Shown: one piece after another, positions 11,605 to 23,832 of the stretch
Numbering within the stretch: the stretch's first letter is position 1
How the letters are laid out: each line of letters begins with the position of its first letter
Assembly (NCBI GenBank): GCA_031308135.1
Contig: JAHLJT010009436.1
Span: 121,497,608-121,561,607 of the forward strand
Length of the DNA stretch: 64,000 nt
Direction of reading: 5' to 3'
DNA from: Acheta domesticus
Lineage: Eukaryota > Arthropoda > Insecta > Orthoptera > Gryllidae
The notes under the pieces: model-generated
Database searches by the model: none
Told to the model about the DNA's origin: nothing
The model's input: the letters and a program-made list of their open reading frames with translations, nothing else
Made by a program: the position numbers and the translations under genes

Positions 11605-12235
11605 ACGACAAAAAGGGGGCGACGTGTTCCGAGCGGAGGCATCCTGCCCGGCTCGTCTATCGCATGGAGCGTGCATTCCGATTCCCCGCATACTTCCGAC
11701 GCCGCAGTGCACCGCCGCGCGTCGGTCGCGTCGGCTGCCGGGCGGCAAAGATCGACACGCATTCTGGCGGCGGACGACTGCAGTTCGGCGGCGGCGGCGG
11801 CGGCGGCGACCCGACTGCGCGTTCAACACAATTACCTCGCGGCCTTTTGTTCAAGATAATAAATTTACCGGAATGAATAAACTTCAAGGGGCGCCATAAA
11901 AACACGCAATTTTAAAATTAAACCTCGTCTCCGGCCGGATGAAGTGGTGGCGGGCGAGCGCTGGAGTGGACGGGCCCGGGTGGCGGCTGTGAGCTCCGGT
12001 CGGGGCGTAGAAGCGGCCGACACCAGCGGCGTGGCGGGAGCGGGGCGAAACGGCGGAACGCGTCGGGGTGGTATTATTACCCGCGATGACTTTCGACTTC
12101 ATTTTGCTCCAATTCCGCGGTGGCTGCAGATTTCCCTGGGGTTCGCACTCTGGCAGGCAAAGCCCAGCGCCCCCATCTTCGTTAGACGTGATGTGGGCTT
12201 CCCGGCGTGTCCAGTAATAGTTTGATAAAATGACG
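11605..12235. promoter_or_regulatory. CpG-rich patch in two lobes around an AT-rich core
   Basis: Two CpG-dense lobes (11,620-11,845 and 11,930-12,225) flank an AT-rich core containing words such as GGCGCCATAAAAAC and AATTTTAAAATTAAAC. A GGC triplet run lies near 11,783-11,812. Up to five frames overlap on both strands with no domain. GC-rich shoulders around an AT-rich, homeodomain-compatible core are suggestive of an enhancer; this is inference. Confidence 0.35.
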
Positions 12236-12249
12236 GAACATAATGGGCA

Positions 12250-12250
<1 letters not shown>

Positions 12251-12302
<52 letters not shown>
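12251..12302. repeat. (ATT)n microsatellite
   Basis: About 17 uninterrupted ATT units. Confidence 0.95.
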
Positions 12303-12304
<2 letters not shown>

Positions 12305-13119
12305 AGAACCCATCTCTCAAGATTGAATTAAAAAATCTCTGTACACTTGAAGTTGCTTTGCACTCAAATGGAAGTTTTATTGATATTGTTTGTGTGTCTG
12401 TGGCTTTTTATTTTAAAGAACATACAATTAAATTATTCGAATCGTTTTTTAATACAATTAAATTTCCGTGTTACAGGCGTTTTATCAATGTTTTCCGTTT
12501 CAAATTAAATTTCGTCAATAAAAGCTTTCGATGTATGAGGAATGTGAATGTATGTTACAAATTAATAAGAAAATTAAATATAAGTAATTAAATAATTAAC
12601 TAAATGTAATTAAATTGGACCAGAATTAAAAAGAAATCAAGAATGAAACGAGATATCACTCATTAAATCACCTGGGCATCCATTAAATTTTAGGTGTGTA
12701 TATTGAAATATCACAACGTATTTGATGTAGACGCATATGTTATGCGTATTTACTCATATCAATTATGTGGTTAGAGTAAAAAATTGCTATTATATACAAT
12801 AAATTATTTTAAATCTTTACAACAAACATTAATGTTTTCAGATTACTCTGCATTTATGAGTAAGAATTTTAACAACTGCCTTCCATAAAGGACATCGAAT
12901 AACTAGTGTCATTTATTCATGCAGAGCTCCGGGAAAATTCTGTTGCTATCCCACAGAGACTTTTAAAACATAGTCATATTTCTATTTCTACTAGAGCTCG
13001 TTATTCCCTTAAACATTTGTCTTCATTAAAAATAAAATATCTTGCTCAATTATTATGCCACTGTTCATCTCGACCAACTGTGTATATTAACCTAATTAAT
13101 TCCATGAAATTTCTGACAA
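12303..13119. other. AT-rich stretch, no gene seen
   Basis: Very AT-rich. It holds two short unrecognisable frames and no visible RNA gene. Its right part may be the body of the SINE whose head lies at 13,120-13,190. Confidence 0.5.
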
Positions 13120-13190
13120 CCTCGCTTAAACTGGTCTGAACGCCCTTAGATTCATGCAGCCATAACAGTAGACCACTGCGCCGACAAAGG
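13120..13190 (-). mobile_element. SINE-like tRNA-derived head
   Basis: On the minus strand a near-consensus A box, GGCGCAGTGGTCTA (complement of 13,169-13,184), is followed about 30 bases on by a weaker B-box-like GCGTTCAGACC. That spacing matches an RNA polymerase III internal promoter. The sequence does not fold into a convincing tRNA, so a degraded SINE head is more likely than a tRNA gene. The body would extend leftward but its end was not found. Confidence 0.4.
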
Positions 13191-13439
13191 CATTTCGCAA
13201 TGACATAAAATGCTAATGAGACGAATATCTGGCTAGCGAAAATAATTCCGATAGCATCTCTTTAGCAAATGAGGAAATCTACATTCCTAATGTGGCACAA
13301 AGATTTGCGAAGTCCTTCCTTGCAGAAACACATATTTACAATGACATTTACTGGGCATATGGTCCACAAATTAAAAAAAAACGCGGCTGTAAAGATCTGA
13401 ACATAAATTTCCCGCATCGAACCCAACAAAATGAACAGA

Positions 13440-13970
13440 TGTTTGCCAGCCATCGCGCCCCAGAGCGAATGCAGTGTGCTTCACGGCTCATTACGCCGTC
13501 GGCGGCCAACGCGCGAATTTCTTCGCATCGCGGTCTCCCGTCGAGTCCAAGAGAGATGTTAGTGTTTTCAAATAAACCTGTTCAAAGTTCGCCCGCTGCC
13601 CGCCGCCCGCCGACGAACGTTCCATTCAATTTCACCCCGGAGAGCTGGCGGCGGGAAAACAATATACTCGCGGACCCTGACCTCCCGAAGGTCGGAGAGG
13701 AATTTAAAACAAACGAAGTCAAAACCGCCGAAGGAACACAGAGGAGCACCAAAAGGATACACAAACGCAGGCAAAAAAAAAGTCCAGAACAAAAAAGGAT
13801 TCGACCGAGCGGGGCGTGGTTGGGCGGGTATTTGGAAAAGAGGTGGTGTGAGGAGAGAGGTCAGAGAGGCGATGGGAGAAGAAGTGGTGGACTGCGGCGT
13901 GCACAGGCTGAAGCAAAGCACGTGGATGGGAAAAAATTGAAAGGGGTTTTTCAACTCTGGGTGAACGACT
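13440..13970. promoter_or_regulatory. CpG-rich patch followed by a purine-rich tract
   Basis: CpG-dense from 13,450 to 13,680 with FOX-like AAATAAAC (13,571-13,578), then GA-rich to about 13,950. A 226-codon frame (13,292-13,972, +) spans it. Its composition follows the DNA, it shows no domain, and a 128-codon antisense frame is open too. Not accepted as a gene. Confidence 0.3.
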
Positions 13971-14552
13971 GAACCAACGAAAGGAATGACAGATGGGTGT
14001 GTTGGTTAAGTAAGTTTAAGGACAGAAGGGTACGGGAAGGCAACAGAATATAATTAGTCACGAAGGAATATGGCTACGTGTGATTACGAGAAAACAAGTT
14101 AAATCTGCGACTGAGGTAGTGGAAAAAAATTATGGATTGAAGTGCAGATTGGATTAAAGTACAGATAATTATGGATATAACAATTCAAGCATACATTGAC
14201 AATAAGATGATGTTTATTAGGTAGAAACGTCCTTCGACTTCCCCCGACACGGGATAAAATAGCTGGGAATTGTTTAGTAGGCACCTTAAAACTTCCAGCG
14301 TTATCAGTATTTTGACTTCCCAACTTGCCGTCAGGGAACTCATAACAATGGCCTCAGAAATCTTTAGAATCACTAGAGGCATTCTCCGTCAATGCGATGT
14401 AGAATCTGATTAGAGTGGAAATTGTCGGAGAATTTAAATTTGCCGGGAATGTGTCCAGGTTTATTTTACATTCCGCATGTGTCTACTACGCACTATCCAC
14501 CCCTTCGAAAAGCCACGCGCCTTAGAAAGACTCAGCCCCGCGCTCGACGTTG

Positions 14553-14576
14553 GCAGTACGTTAACCACTCAACCCG
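14553..14576 (-). mobile_element. SINE-like A-box segment
   Basis: On the minus strand it contains GGGTTGAGTGGTTAACG, very like the A-box region of tRNA-derived SINEs and of Ser/Leu-type tRNAs. A downstream B box is weak. If this is a SINE it runs leftward from here. The allele in copy B is at about 36,224-36,248. Confidence 0.3.
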
Positions 14577-15164
14577 TGAGGTGCGCACTGCTGTTAAAAG
14601 AGGCAGCAATATTATGGGAGAGAGTAGCGAGAGCTCCATCAAACAGAGAAAGATTTATTCTCGTAGCTCTAGGAATGGTAGAACGGCGCCTCGCATATAC
14701 GTTGCGCCTGGTTGTCCGTGTGGGCGGAAGTTATCGAGAGTTTGCTTTACACAAGGCCAATGTGACAATTACTACCTGGTAACATAACTGACGATTCTGT
14801 CCATGCCCTGCCAACCATGGCAATCTGCGTTACTATCGTGATTCGTCCGTTTGCTATTGGATCACTTGTGTATGGCTTCGACATTTCCTCATGAGGGCTC
14901 ATCGTCCGAAGAAAACATAGTGCATCACAACAAACATGGAAACATTTTTTAAATAAGTATTATGAAGATTTCACAGAGTTTAAATGTGAGATGCGTACGT
15001 TCATCACGTAATTCGTGACCACCAATGACGTCTTTTCGAGAGCCCTCAAGGAACGTAACGTTTCAAGAAGAGGCGTTACTGCAAAACCGTCCCGGCGGAG
15101 GAATACTTCTCTGAAGTGTACATGATTTTCACTTGGTCCTATCTAGGCCTACCTCGACTATAGT

Positions 15165-15520
15165 AAGCGTGGGCGGGCGGTTATACTGGCGGTGGTGTGT
15201 TTTGGGAGGGGAGCGATCGAACGAAGAGGCAAGCTGCGGCGGCGGCGGCGGTGGCGCTGAAGGCTGTTTAGCGAAGCGAAGCGTATGCATGCGCGGCGCT
15301 GGGCGCCCCGCCGCGCGGACAGCCGCGATTTGCGGACCCGTCCCGCGGGGACGCGCGGGCGCCGCGCCGCCGCCGCGCGCTGACTAACTGCCGGCCCGCA
15401 CGGCAGGCCCCGCCGCCGCCGCCGCCACGCATCCGGCCTCCTCTGCTCCGCTGGCGTCCACGGCGACGCGCCGCCACCAGCATCCGTCGCTCCGTCACGC
15501 ACGCTGGCACCCCCGCAAGC
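15165..15520. promoter_or_regulatory. CpG-rich patch, copy A
   Basis: CpG-dense with CGG triplets near 15,236-15,253; counterpart at 36,830-37,190. Scattered indels between the copies, many not multiples of three, break every long frame here. It is non-coding unless those indels are assembly errors. A pyrimidine-rich segment follows to about 15,800. Confidence 0.35.
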
Positions 15521-15821
15521 GTTATTATCCCACTTCACTCCCCGGATCGTCTTCTTCACTCCTCGCAGTTATTTTCGCTTCAACGCGCCCAGATTCTTTG
15601 CACTCTTTCATCAGATCTCTCATTTCTGGTGTTGCCAACTTTGCCGTGGATATCATCATTCTCCGATCCCAAGGCGCGGGCGAATGTTACAGGTAGCATC
15701 AAATGTTGTTCCCAATATCTCTTTCATAATTTACTCATTGTCAGTTACATCTACTCTGTTCATGCACATCTCGTTTCTAACCTTTTAATTCCATTTCCTT
15801 CTTTCATGTAATGTATACAGT

Positions 15822-15841
15822 GGGTTGGGTTAGGTTAGGTG
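15822..15841. repeat. Short TTAGG-like run
   Basis: Two to three TTAGG-type units, the usual insect telomere motif, also present at 37,491-37,500. Too short to indicate a telomere or a translocation. Confidence 0.3.
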
Positions 15842-15984
15842 GTGTCGGGTAAGTAGAAATGTATGACTAACAAAGCATAACTTAAAACTATGACATTTTT
15901 CTCTCACTTGACTTAAAAAATTCGCAACAGCAGTTTACTTTCTTTTTATCACGTACTATCTACTATTATGCGTCACTGAAACGT

Positions 15985-16055
15985 ACTATCTCAGCCACCT
16001 GGCGTTGCCGAATGTTCATTTCATACGGCGTAAGTTCGAATTCCGATACTCGCCC
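15985..16055 (+). mobile_element. tRNA-like sequence, possible SINE head, copy A
   Basis: An A-box-like TATCTCAGCCACCTGG (15,987-16,002) and a B-box-like AGTTCGAATTCC (16,033-16,044) sit at a tRNA-like spacing on the + strand. No convincing acceptor stem closes around them. A tRNA pseudogene is the alternative. The allele is at 37,646-37,715. Confidence 0.45.
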
Positions 16056-16239
16056 TTCTTCGGATTTTTCCCATTCATTTTGTTTAATATGAACATTAAC
16101 AGTTTATTTCGCAAATTTAACACATACTAACGTTTACACCCTTAGGTTACACACACGAAATAGTTCCATAAAATTAAAGTATATTATTCATATAAATATT
16201 ATTTACTTCAACGTTTATTTTCATTCAGATCAAATCCTC

Positions 16240-16725
16240 GCATCAGTACCACACCAGCGCTATAACAAGAACCGCCGCTCCGCGCCCAGTGCCACCAGCG
16301 CCGCGTGCGTAATTACGCAGCGGTTCCGCTGGTGCGATTAATCGGAAGGGCTTCCTCTGTAAATCCGGCGGTGTCGCCGCCGTTTCTTTATGCCCCCGCA
16401 GCGCGCGCGGTGCCCGCCCAGGCCGGCCTCGCGCGCCCGCCTTACAAGGCCAAACGTCCGCGCGCTCGACGCCGTCGTTCGTCTGCGAGACGAAAACCCG
16501 GGAACCACGCGAGGGACCGAAGGCGTGGGCCGAGCCGCTCGAGACCCGCTTCGATGGATGCATGGGACAACGCCACCCAGAGGGGACACAGAAAGAGAGA
16601 GGGAGAGAGAGGGGGAAGATAAGAAAGAAAAAGAGCGAGAGAAAAACGAGAAAGAGAGAGAAAGAGAGGTGGAGAGGTAATGGAAAAAGGTGGCGATAGA
16701 AACGGAAGATAATTTGGGAAGGAGG
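16240..16725. promoter_or_regulatory. CpG-rich patch with adjoining GA-rich tract, copy A
   Basis: CpG-dense from 16,245 to about 16,570, then almost pure purine (AGAGAGAGGGAGAG type) to about 16,725. A 184-codon antisense frame spans it but is broken by indels in copy B (37,910-38,385). GA tracts bind GAGA-type factors in insects; function here is inferred. Confidence 0.35.
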
Positions 16726-18365
16726 AGGCAGGTTGAATACTTCTAGACAGGTCGCATGAGAAATGGGTGTTACAGAGTTTGACGGGTTGCGTGACAATTG
16801 GACATCGCTATTTCCCAGCCACTGCCTTCCTTCTACTCTGTCTTCGGGATATTGCCAAGCAAGTTTAGTAAGTAGTCAATTTGCATCCGATTATTGATGT
16901 TTGGATGATTTTTGATATACGGAAAGGCAAAATATTTTTAAGTACTAAAGATTTAAATTAAACTTGTTAACATCTTCTAATACAACTTGAAGTATTGCTA
17001 TTTTGAAATCAAAGCTCACGAATACGGAAGGTCACGGAAATTTTTAAAATTACAATGAAAATGTAGTCATTTGAAAACTCCCTGAATAGATCTCTGGTTG
17101 TTGAATTGCCAGCAAAAGCTTGTCAGAGAATGAAAACGACTGCAGTAATAGGACATTGTTGGTTGAGACCTTAAAATAAATTGAGAAAAAGATTTAAGAA
17201 AGAATCATTTCGCCCACGATACCGAATAAAAAAGACGTAAATAAATATATTAATAAATTAATGGGAAGGATTGTTTAAGCAGCATACAGAAACGATAAAA
17301 AAACACGTCTCAGGGGAAAATAAAAGACAACATAAAGAAATAAACGTGAAGAACACTGAAGGATGCAATGGTAGAAAAAACAGAACACCGAAGGCTAGCT
17401 CTACATGTGTATCACGACGCGCCGTGGCCGACGCGTTAGTCAACAACGGAAGCGTGGCGGAAGGCGCAGCGTATACACGCAGCACGACAGTGCTGCCTCC
17501 GCGGGACGACGACTGTGCGGGGGAGCTCAGCGGCTGTACCAACATCCGGCTGCGCGGATGCCTAGTGTTCATCCAACATCTCACATGTTCCGAAAGTGTA
17601 TTTTATTAGCATCAAGTGTAATGTGGCAATAAAAATCAGTTTTAAATACGATCCGATACCATGAAATGAAACGTAAAGCATAACATATTTCTGAAATGGA
17701 TATTAATCTAAATTTAACAACTCTTCCATTAAAAAATTTAAAAACGTATCTAATGCGTCAAAAGCGCAGCACCTATGGTAAGAAGAGCCAATTTAGTATG
17801 TTAAGCAATAATGTAAAATGTAACATCATATCCGTTTCGGATGTCTTAGAGATTACAGCGCGTCAACGAAGTTGCGATTACTTTCCAAGTGGTAGGACTT
17901 TATTCTCACAATGAATAAGAAGATTTATTTATTACAATAAACGTGATGATTCCTTTATAAGTATTATCACAAAAAATCTATAAAATATCATCACAGAAGT
18001 GATCGTAAAAGCACATAAAATAATCACAAAAGTCACGAAGAGCGATAACAAGTTGTGTTTTAACAATTGAGGTAACGAGGATTAAAGGAGTCAGAGAGAT
18101 ACAATATTGATTCGCGAGACATAATCTAACAAGTCTGCCGTTAAGAAGGGAGTTTGTTTTTGAATTGTAAATAAAAAGATGTATCTAGGGGTCCGGGGGG
18201 TGCACGTTGAGTGAAATTTTAAAATAGTATCAGGACATTCAGTTCGGTTAGAAATAATACCGTGGAGAAATAGCAGTTCCGCAAAAAGATTCTCCTTGTT
18301 AGCGATGATTGTAAATGAAAAGATTCTGGCGTATTCTCGCCATGGAATTAGTGGGTAGTTTTCCT
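16726..18365. other. Non-coding stretch with one small CpG-rich segment, copy A
   Basis: AT-rich except for a CpG-rich segment at 17,400-17,580, matched at 39,045-39,235. Open frames of up to 112 codons here differ between alleles. No gene was recognised. Confidence 0.5.
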
Positions 18366-18369
18366 TCTT

Positions 18370-18428
18370 AACTGCAATATGCTGAACTGCAGATGCTGAT
18401 GCAGATGCTGAACTGCAGATGCTGATGA
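18370..18428. repeat. CTGCAGATGCTGATG minisatellite, copy A
   Basis: Overlapping TGCAGATGCTGA and TGCTGAACTGCAGA units. Copy B (40,014-40,075) has a slightly different arrangement, so the array varies between alleles. Confidence 0.7.
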
Positions 18429-18699
18429 TTTAGAATACTGATGACCCAAACTTCAATCACCTTTAATAACATTTAAAATATTTTCTTCCTAGAATTTACC
18501 ACATTAGTTTTATCACTACGAATCAATTTAACATCATTTAGATCTGTCATAGAAAACGTTTCAGTCAGCTTCAAACCAACAACACCACTCCGTGTAATCA
18601 ACAGTGCATAACATTTGGTTGCAGATACACCTATATCACCCTACTTTTCAATGGTACTTCTATCGACCCTAAACGAACATTGCCATGTTTACTCATCGC

Positions 18700-18980
18700 C
18701 AGGTGTGTCGTCCCCTGTTGCTGCCTCCCGTCGTCGCACGTGAAGCTGTGGCGGCTCGGTCGCGAGGCGACGCTGGGCTCCGACGCGACCTTCGGCGCAG
18801 CTAAACAGCTCTCGCGAATCACCGGACGTTCCGTGCTCCGTGGGTGGTTTATGATGCAGCGCAATAGGCCGCGGAATGTGGAGCTCATAAAGCGTTGCTG
18901 CACACACGCTGCAGTCGGCGCAGCGGCCCTAGTTTCGCAGCGTCGCGAATGAGTCTGCGCGCCAGGCGGCCGGAACAAAC
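18700..18980. promoter_or_regulatory. CpG-rich patch, copy A
   Basis: CpG-dense segment with GTTTATGATG and GAGCTCATAAAG words; counterpart at 40,360-40,640. The right-hand 190 bases are nearly unchanged between copies. A 115-codon antisense frame (18,631-18,978) is only partly retained in B and has no domain. Candidate regulatory DNA. Confidence 0.35.
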
Positions 18981-20055
18981 CAACCCAACGCAGTGCACGA
19001 GGATGAGCCTCGTAGTTTCTCGTCTCGCCAATTTTGACGTCAACTGATGCACAAGCTTATGTTGTGAATATAATGAGATGCTTTATACCTCTAATCTTCA
19101 GGACACCTGGCAATTATTCTATATTTTTACTTCGATAAAATGTATTTATCTATTATAGATAATCACACAAATCAAATAAAATGCCTCATGCAATTTCAAC
19201 TTGATATTACAATCGTAGTTATACAAGACTCAATTCTACGTTATTGCATTTCAGGACTATTCACATTTTATGGTGGAATTGGTCAAATTTCATTTGACTT
19301 TTTGCATTAATTTTTTGTTCCTGTTACTTTGCTTGCAACAATCAATATGTATGTTTTGTATAAATGTACGTCTTATCTTTATCAAGAGAAATTATGTTTA
19401 AATTTTCACTTGATTGCAAACTTAATTTCTTCTCTTTTTAGTTGTTTAATTAGCTCCAAGATGTTTATTAGTTTGACGGAAAAAGAAAAAAAATGTCTCT
19501 CAGAAATAAGTGCTTGAGAGAAAGGCGTTTCTTTATGTGAACTAGTAAATTTTATAGAACTGTATTTTCTCATGATATAATTAGCCTACAAAACTCCCTG
19601 CCTCCGAATTTAATAGCTTCTCCAGAAAGAAATGTATCTTTTGATCATTACGAGGAATGCAATTTTATATAGACAGGCTTGTTAGAATGATGCTCTGGTC
19701 GACTTGTAACTTCACTCCAACATCAACATAATTCTACGTAAGAAATATGTCTAGAAATCGATGAATCACATCTTAAAAAGCCGACCGCCTCACAAACAAG
19801 GAAGAAAATCCAATTTCCATAAAGACGATTCCAAATAGGATCGCTGCGAGAGGAAACGAGACAGGAGCAGAAGTATCTCGAAAAGTAGCTATTCGTAATC
19901 GCCCCGCCTAATTTAGAGAGCCGTTTTCCCCCCTACTTTGCCTTCTCCTTCGCGTTCTCCGAGTGGGAGGAGGCAGAAGAAGAAATCTTTCTCCGTAGAA
20001 AAGATACGCAAGGTTTCTCTTCCACGTTTTATCAATCCAATCCCGGTCTCCGATA
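18981..20055. other. AT-rich stretch, no gene seen, copy A
   Basis: AT-rich non-coding DNA, highly similar to 40,641-41,715. No RNA gene or exon was recognised. Confidence 0.5.
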
Positions 20056-20059
20056 CTCT

Positions 20060-20560
20060 GAAGAGCCCACTGCTTAGGTCGGTAAACCCGCGCTTGTGCC
20101 GGCTGTGCCCGCTAATTTGCGACCGGCCCGCTCTTCCCCCCGCCCTCCACCGCTGGAGAGCCAGACTAAGGCTTTGTCAAATTTACGAGGGCGCGGATCT
20201 CGGGCAAAATTGAAGCCGTCCGCGCAGAAACTCTGCCGTGAAAGACAGTAGACGGGCGGTCCGCGACGAAGTGCGGTGCGGCGCCGTGTTCGTAGATCCG
20301 TGAATCATTAGTCGGAGGCCAAGCAGAAACGGTGTTGGACGGCGCGCCGAACCAACCGGGAAACACGAATGGATGAACACGAAGCAAACAAACAAACAGA
20401 TAAACAGACCTTACCGGTCACGACTTGACGAGAGTCCCTTTGTGACGGCGCTACTTGAAATTTTCGCTGGAGCCGGGCCGCGCCGCGGAGGTGGATGTGG
20501 TGGCGGCGGCGACGACGTACCAGTGTCCGCAACTTGTGTTTGCGCTCCGTTTGACAAGAT
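20060..20560. promoter_or_regulatory. CpG-rich patch, copy A
   Basis: CpG-dense with a GCGGAGGTGGATGTGG-type G-rich run near 20,480-20,515; counterpart at 41,720-42,210. Frames on both strands differ between copies because of indels. Candidate regulatory DNA. Confidence 0.35.
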
Positions 20561-21815
20561 ACGCGTGTAAACAGAGATGTCAGGCACGAATGAAATAATG
20601 AGGAAGTTCTCAGGAGAGCTATGAATAGCTTCTACGCCAAAGAAAGCATGAAGCATGACTTACGTGTCATTTAAAACAACACAGAATGCAGCTGCGCGGA
20701 TGAAACATTGTATCAAGTACCCGGAAAGAAAACTAAGAGGCTATTTTTCTTTAAGTTAGGCTTTGTAAATTCTTGCAATATGTATACAAGATAAACAAGA
20801 TCTTTCAGCATTTTAAAGGAATAACCGAATCGCCCAAAACAGAATTTGTAAAGCAGGAAGACTGAGGTTTAATGCACTGTTTCATTTATCGCTCAGTTTG
20901 CACTTTCACGCTCAACTACTTTTAACGGGGGCATCGAGATAAACGTAATGAATTGCGAAAGTAGTTTTGAAGGAAAGGTGGAATATTATGATCAAGTGAC
21001 TAATCTTTTATCTACGTACGTTTGCAAAATGACCAGATTTCACATTTCTCTTCGATATTTCTAACCCGTTGGCTCATTATAAACAAGATTATAATTTAAA
21101 AGAGTAATAAAGAAATATATTAGAAGCATTTACATTAATATACAGGAGAAAAAGATAATAACATTAAATTAATTTATTCTTAATATGTACTAAGAATGTA
21201 CAGGAATACGTGACACCCAAGGAAGAAGTAACATAAGAGAGTTGCATGAGAGATGGTGAATGCAATATTGTATAGAGCTGTTCTAAGGATGCACATTGAA
21301 ATTTATAGAAAAGGTACTGGAATGATTTTCGTAAGCGGCAATCCCTAAGAATGGTATTTCCACAATTATAGGAAAAAATATGAACTAAAATATTTACTAT
21401 TAATTCTTATAAATTGTACACGTCTCCATTTTAATATGCAGAAAAACATTTACAGAAAATAGTCTGTGTTCTCACCAAACATTTCGTCGGTTCTAAACTT
21501 CGTGTTCGCATCTTATGATTTTAAACATTGAGATATTAACATAGAAAATGTTCTTACCACCATCGAGGATTTTGTTGCAGAGACAATACAATTTTTGGAC
21601 CAGAGATACACACTGAAGCTCACTGCCGTACATGATTATAATAACTAGCATACTGCCTTCTTTATACTCTACAATGTATTCTGTACATTATATAGCAGTG
21701 ATATCAGTTTTGCTTTGAAAAGAGCCGTTGCTTGTTGGTGTCGCAAATGTTATATTTTCTATTCTCAGCCATAAAACAAGCGACGAGAAACGCCGAACGG
21801 TGAGCCGTTGCTACG
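20561..21815. other. AT-rich stretch, copy A
   Basis: Non-coding. At about 21,136 it has the empty target site corresponding to the TG...CA insert found in copy B. Confidence 0.5.
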
Positions 21816-21819
21816 TTTG

Positions 21820-21829
21820 CCGCGCGCGC

Positions 21830-21896
<67 letters not shown>

Positions 21897-21975
21897 CGCG
21901 CGTGCGTGCGTGTGCGTGTGTGCGTGTGTGTGTGTGTGTGTGTGCGTTAGTGCGTGTGCGTGTGCGCGCGCGCGT
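21820..21975. repeat. (TG)n/(CG)n microsatellite, long allele
   Basis: About 156 bases of alternating TG, CG and interrupted TGCG units. The allele in copy B (43,910-43,967) is only about 58 bases. Alternating purine-pyrimidine DNA of this kind can adopt the Z form. Confidence 0.95.
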
Positions 21976-22850
21976 AGAGAGAGGCGGGGACGGTGATAGT
22001 AATTCGAGAGCAACTGTTTGACACATATTACGGCAGATGGATAGTTATTACTAGGGGGCGGATTTTAAAGAAATGTCATTTTGTTCTTTTCACTTCAGAA
22101 CAATGCAGTTATAGAAACTAATAGCTATAATAACTATAGTTATAGAAACTAATTTTATGTTATGACAAAACAAATTGTCATAACATAAATGCCAATTTTA
22201 TATGTCATTGTTTCGCATTTTCATCAATTTTGACTGAGAAATCATTTTTCACCTTTTCTGTTATTTTTAATGCACTGCTCGCTAATTTAATCAATTTTAA
22301 TATCATTTTAATGGCACTTGCTTCAAATAATATTGACAAGGTGCAAAAAAATAATGTTTTCCACAGAATTCGTAAGTAGCCTATTCGATTTCTTCGCTCA
22401 GAAATTGTAATGTCAGTTGTAATGTAAGGTTTCTGCGACCCTTACCGACGCCATTGTCGGTTCAGCCGATTTCGGGATAACAAAAGCGCAAGATTTCCTG
22501 ATCAAGAACAATCCAAACCAAAAGTCTGAAAGCTGGGTTCACTTGAACGAATAGAAGAAATCTCGATTACATCAGTAACGTATTCTACAACTTGAGTTGT
22601 TTATCTGAAGTGATTTTTGTCACATTTTTTATGTAATTTTTCTTTGCTTTTAGGAAATATTTAAAAAAATTTTAAGAGCATTTTATTGATCATTTTTGGT
22701 GATATTTTAGGTCATGAAAATCCGCACCCTATTTACTACCTTCGTTCAAAAATCAGAAGAACAAATCGAGGGGCCGTCAAAACGGCAAAGGCGCATTCAA
22801 AACGGTGCTACACGCGTGTCTACTCGTCAAGACAATCCGCATGTAGTCAC
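21976..22850. other. AT-rich stretch, copy A
   Basis: AT-rich with a short near-duplicated TTATAGAAACTAAT motif (22,111-22,156). No gene was recognised. Confidence 0.5.
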
Positions 22851-23190
22851 GTGCTACACTTCCCACGCCGAGACTAAAGCCAACGCCTCCCCGCGGCCAA
22901 CCGAGAGCGCTTCCCGGGCCGCGGCACGCCACGCCGCACTGCGGGGCAGTCCTCCCGCGCCCGGCGCACGCAACCCGCGTCGCGGAGTGCTCCGGCGCAC
23001 AAAGCGCTAACGAACGGCGCGGCGCGGCGCGGCGCGGAGGCGCGTCTCGGGAGGCCGCATCACACCGCTGCGGCCGCGCCAGCACAATGGCAGGGCGGTC
23101 GGGGGCTCTTCTTGCGCGCAGCTGCCGGCGACCACGCCCCCCTCCCTGGCCACACCTCTCGCGCGGGGCAGCAGCAGGAGGAGAAGGTGG
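22850..23190. promoter_or_regulatory. CpG-rich patch, copy A
   Basis: Strongly CpG-dense, with GGCGC repeats near 23,017-23,040; counterpart at 44,865-45,185. A 177-codon antisense frame (22,777-23,310) is not preserved in copy B, where indels change the phase. Confidence 0.35.
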
Positions 23191-23485
23191 CAGACAACGG
23201 AGAGGAGGTCGAGAGGAGAAAAGGAGAAGAGAGAGATGGCCACGAGAGTAGAGTAGAGGGAGAGAAAGACTGGAGAAAAGTGGGCAGGGGAAAGCAAAAG
23301 AGAAGGGCAACAGGGCCGAATGGGGGAAGAAGAGAAAGAGGAGAAGGAGAACGAAGAAAAGGCGGAAGAAAAAGGGCTACGAGAAGAAAAGGGACAAGAG
23401 ATGCGGTGAGATGAAGAGAAGGAAAGGAGAAGAAGGAAATATGCGGGAGAACATGAGAGAAAACAAGATGAAAAGGAAGAATAGT
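23175..23485. repeat. Long purine-rich tract, copy A
   Basis: About 310 bases of nearly pure A and G on the + strand, directly adjoining the CpG-rich patch; counterpart at 45,190-45,500. Glu/Arg/Lys-rich frames across it are compositional. Confidence 0.7.
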
Positions 23486-23832
23486 GTTTGTGTCAGCTCC
23501 AGTTCACTATCTTCTCTGCCCGCACGGCGTCTATTCAGATCTATGAATTCGTGGCCCTGTCCAAATAACGCATTCAAATTGATTCTTTCAGTGATCAAAA
23601 TGTCTCCTGCCGCAATTTCAAATTTGTTATGATTAGTCAAGTTTAAAGTTAGCTTAATAAATTAGTCTGTCTTTTCTTGTCTTCATCTCGTTCTTCTGGT
23701 ATTGGTGAGAATTATGTATTTTTAATCAATGTAATAAATAACCCACCGTAAGAGATTTTACGTTAAAATGTCAATATTTTTTCATATATTTTGTATTTGT
23801 GATTCATTTTATTTTTCTTACAATTTCTGTAG

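Noticed and set aside
9823..12163. Shared 13-mer TGGCAGGCAAAGC at 9823 and 12,151 as a regulatory motif
   Set aside because: In 64 kb, 13-base matches are expected by chance, and the surrounding bases do not align.
13292..13972. 226-codon + strand frame
   Set aside because: No recognisable domain, composition follows the DNA, and a 128-codon antisense frame is also open.
15822..15841. TTAGG-like run as telomeric repeat
   Set aside because: Only two to three units, present at the same place in both copies, far from any chromosome end.
16243..16797. 184-codon minus strand frame
   Set aside because: Low-complexity Pro/Arg/Ser/Phe content, and the frame is broken by small indels in the other copy.
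21728..22026. Frames through the CA repeat (Cys-Val and His-Thr repeats)
   Set aside because: Pure translation of the dinucleotide repeat.
22777..23310. 177-codon minus strand frame
   Set aside because: It spans a GC-rich patch and a purine tract and is not preserved in copy B.
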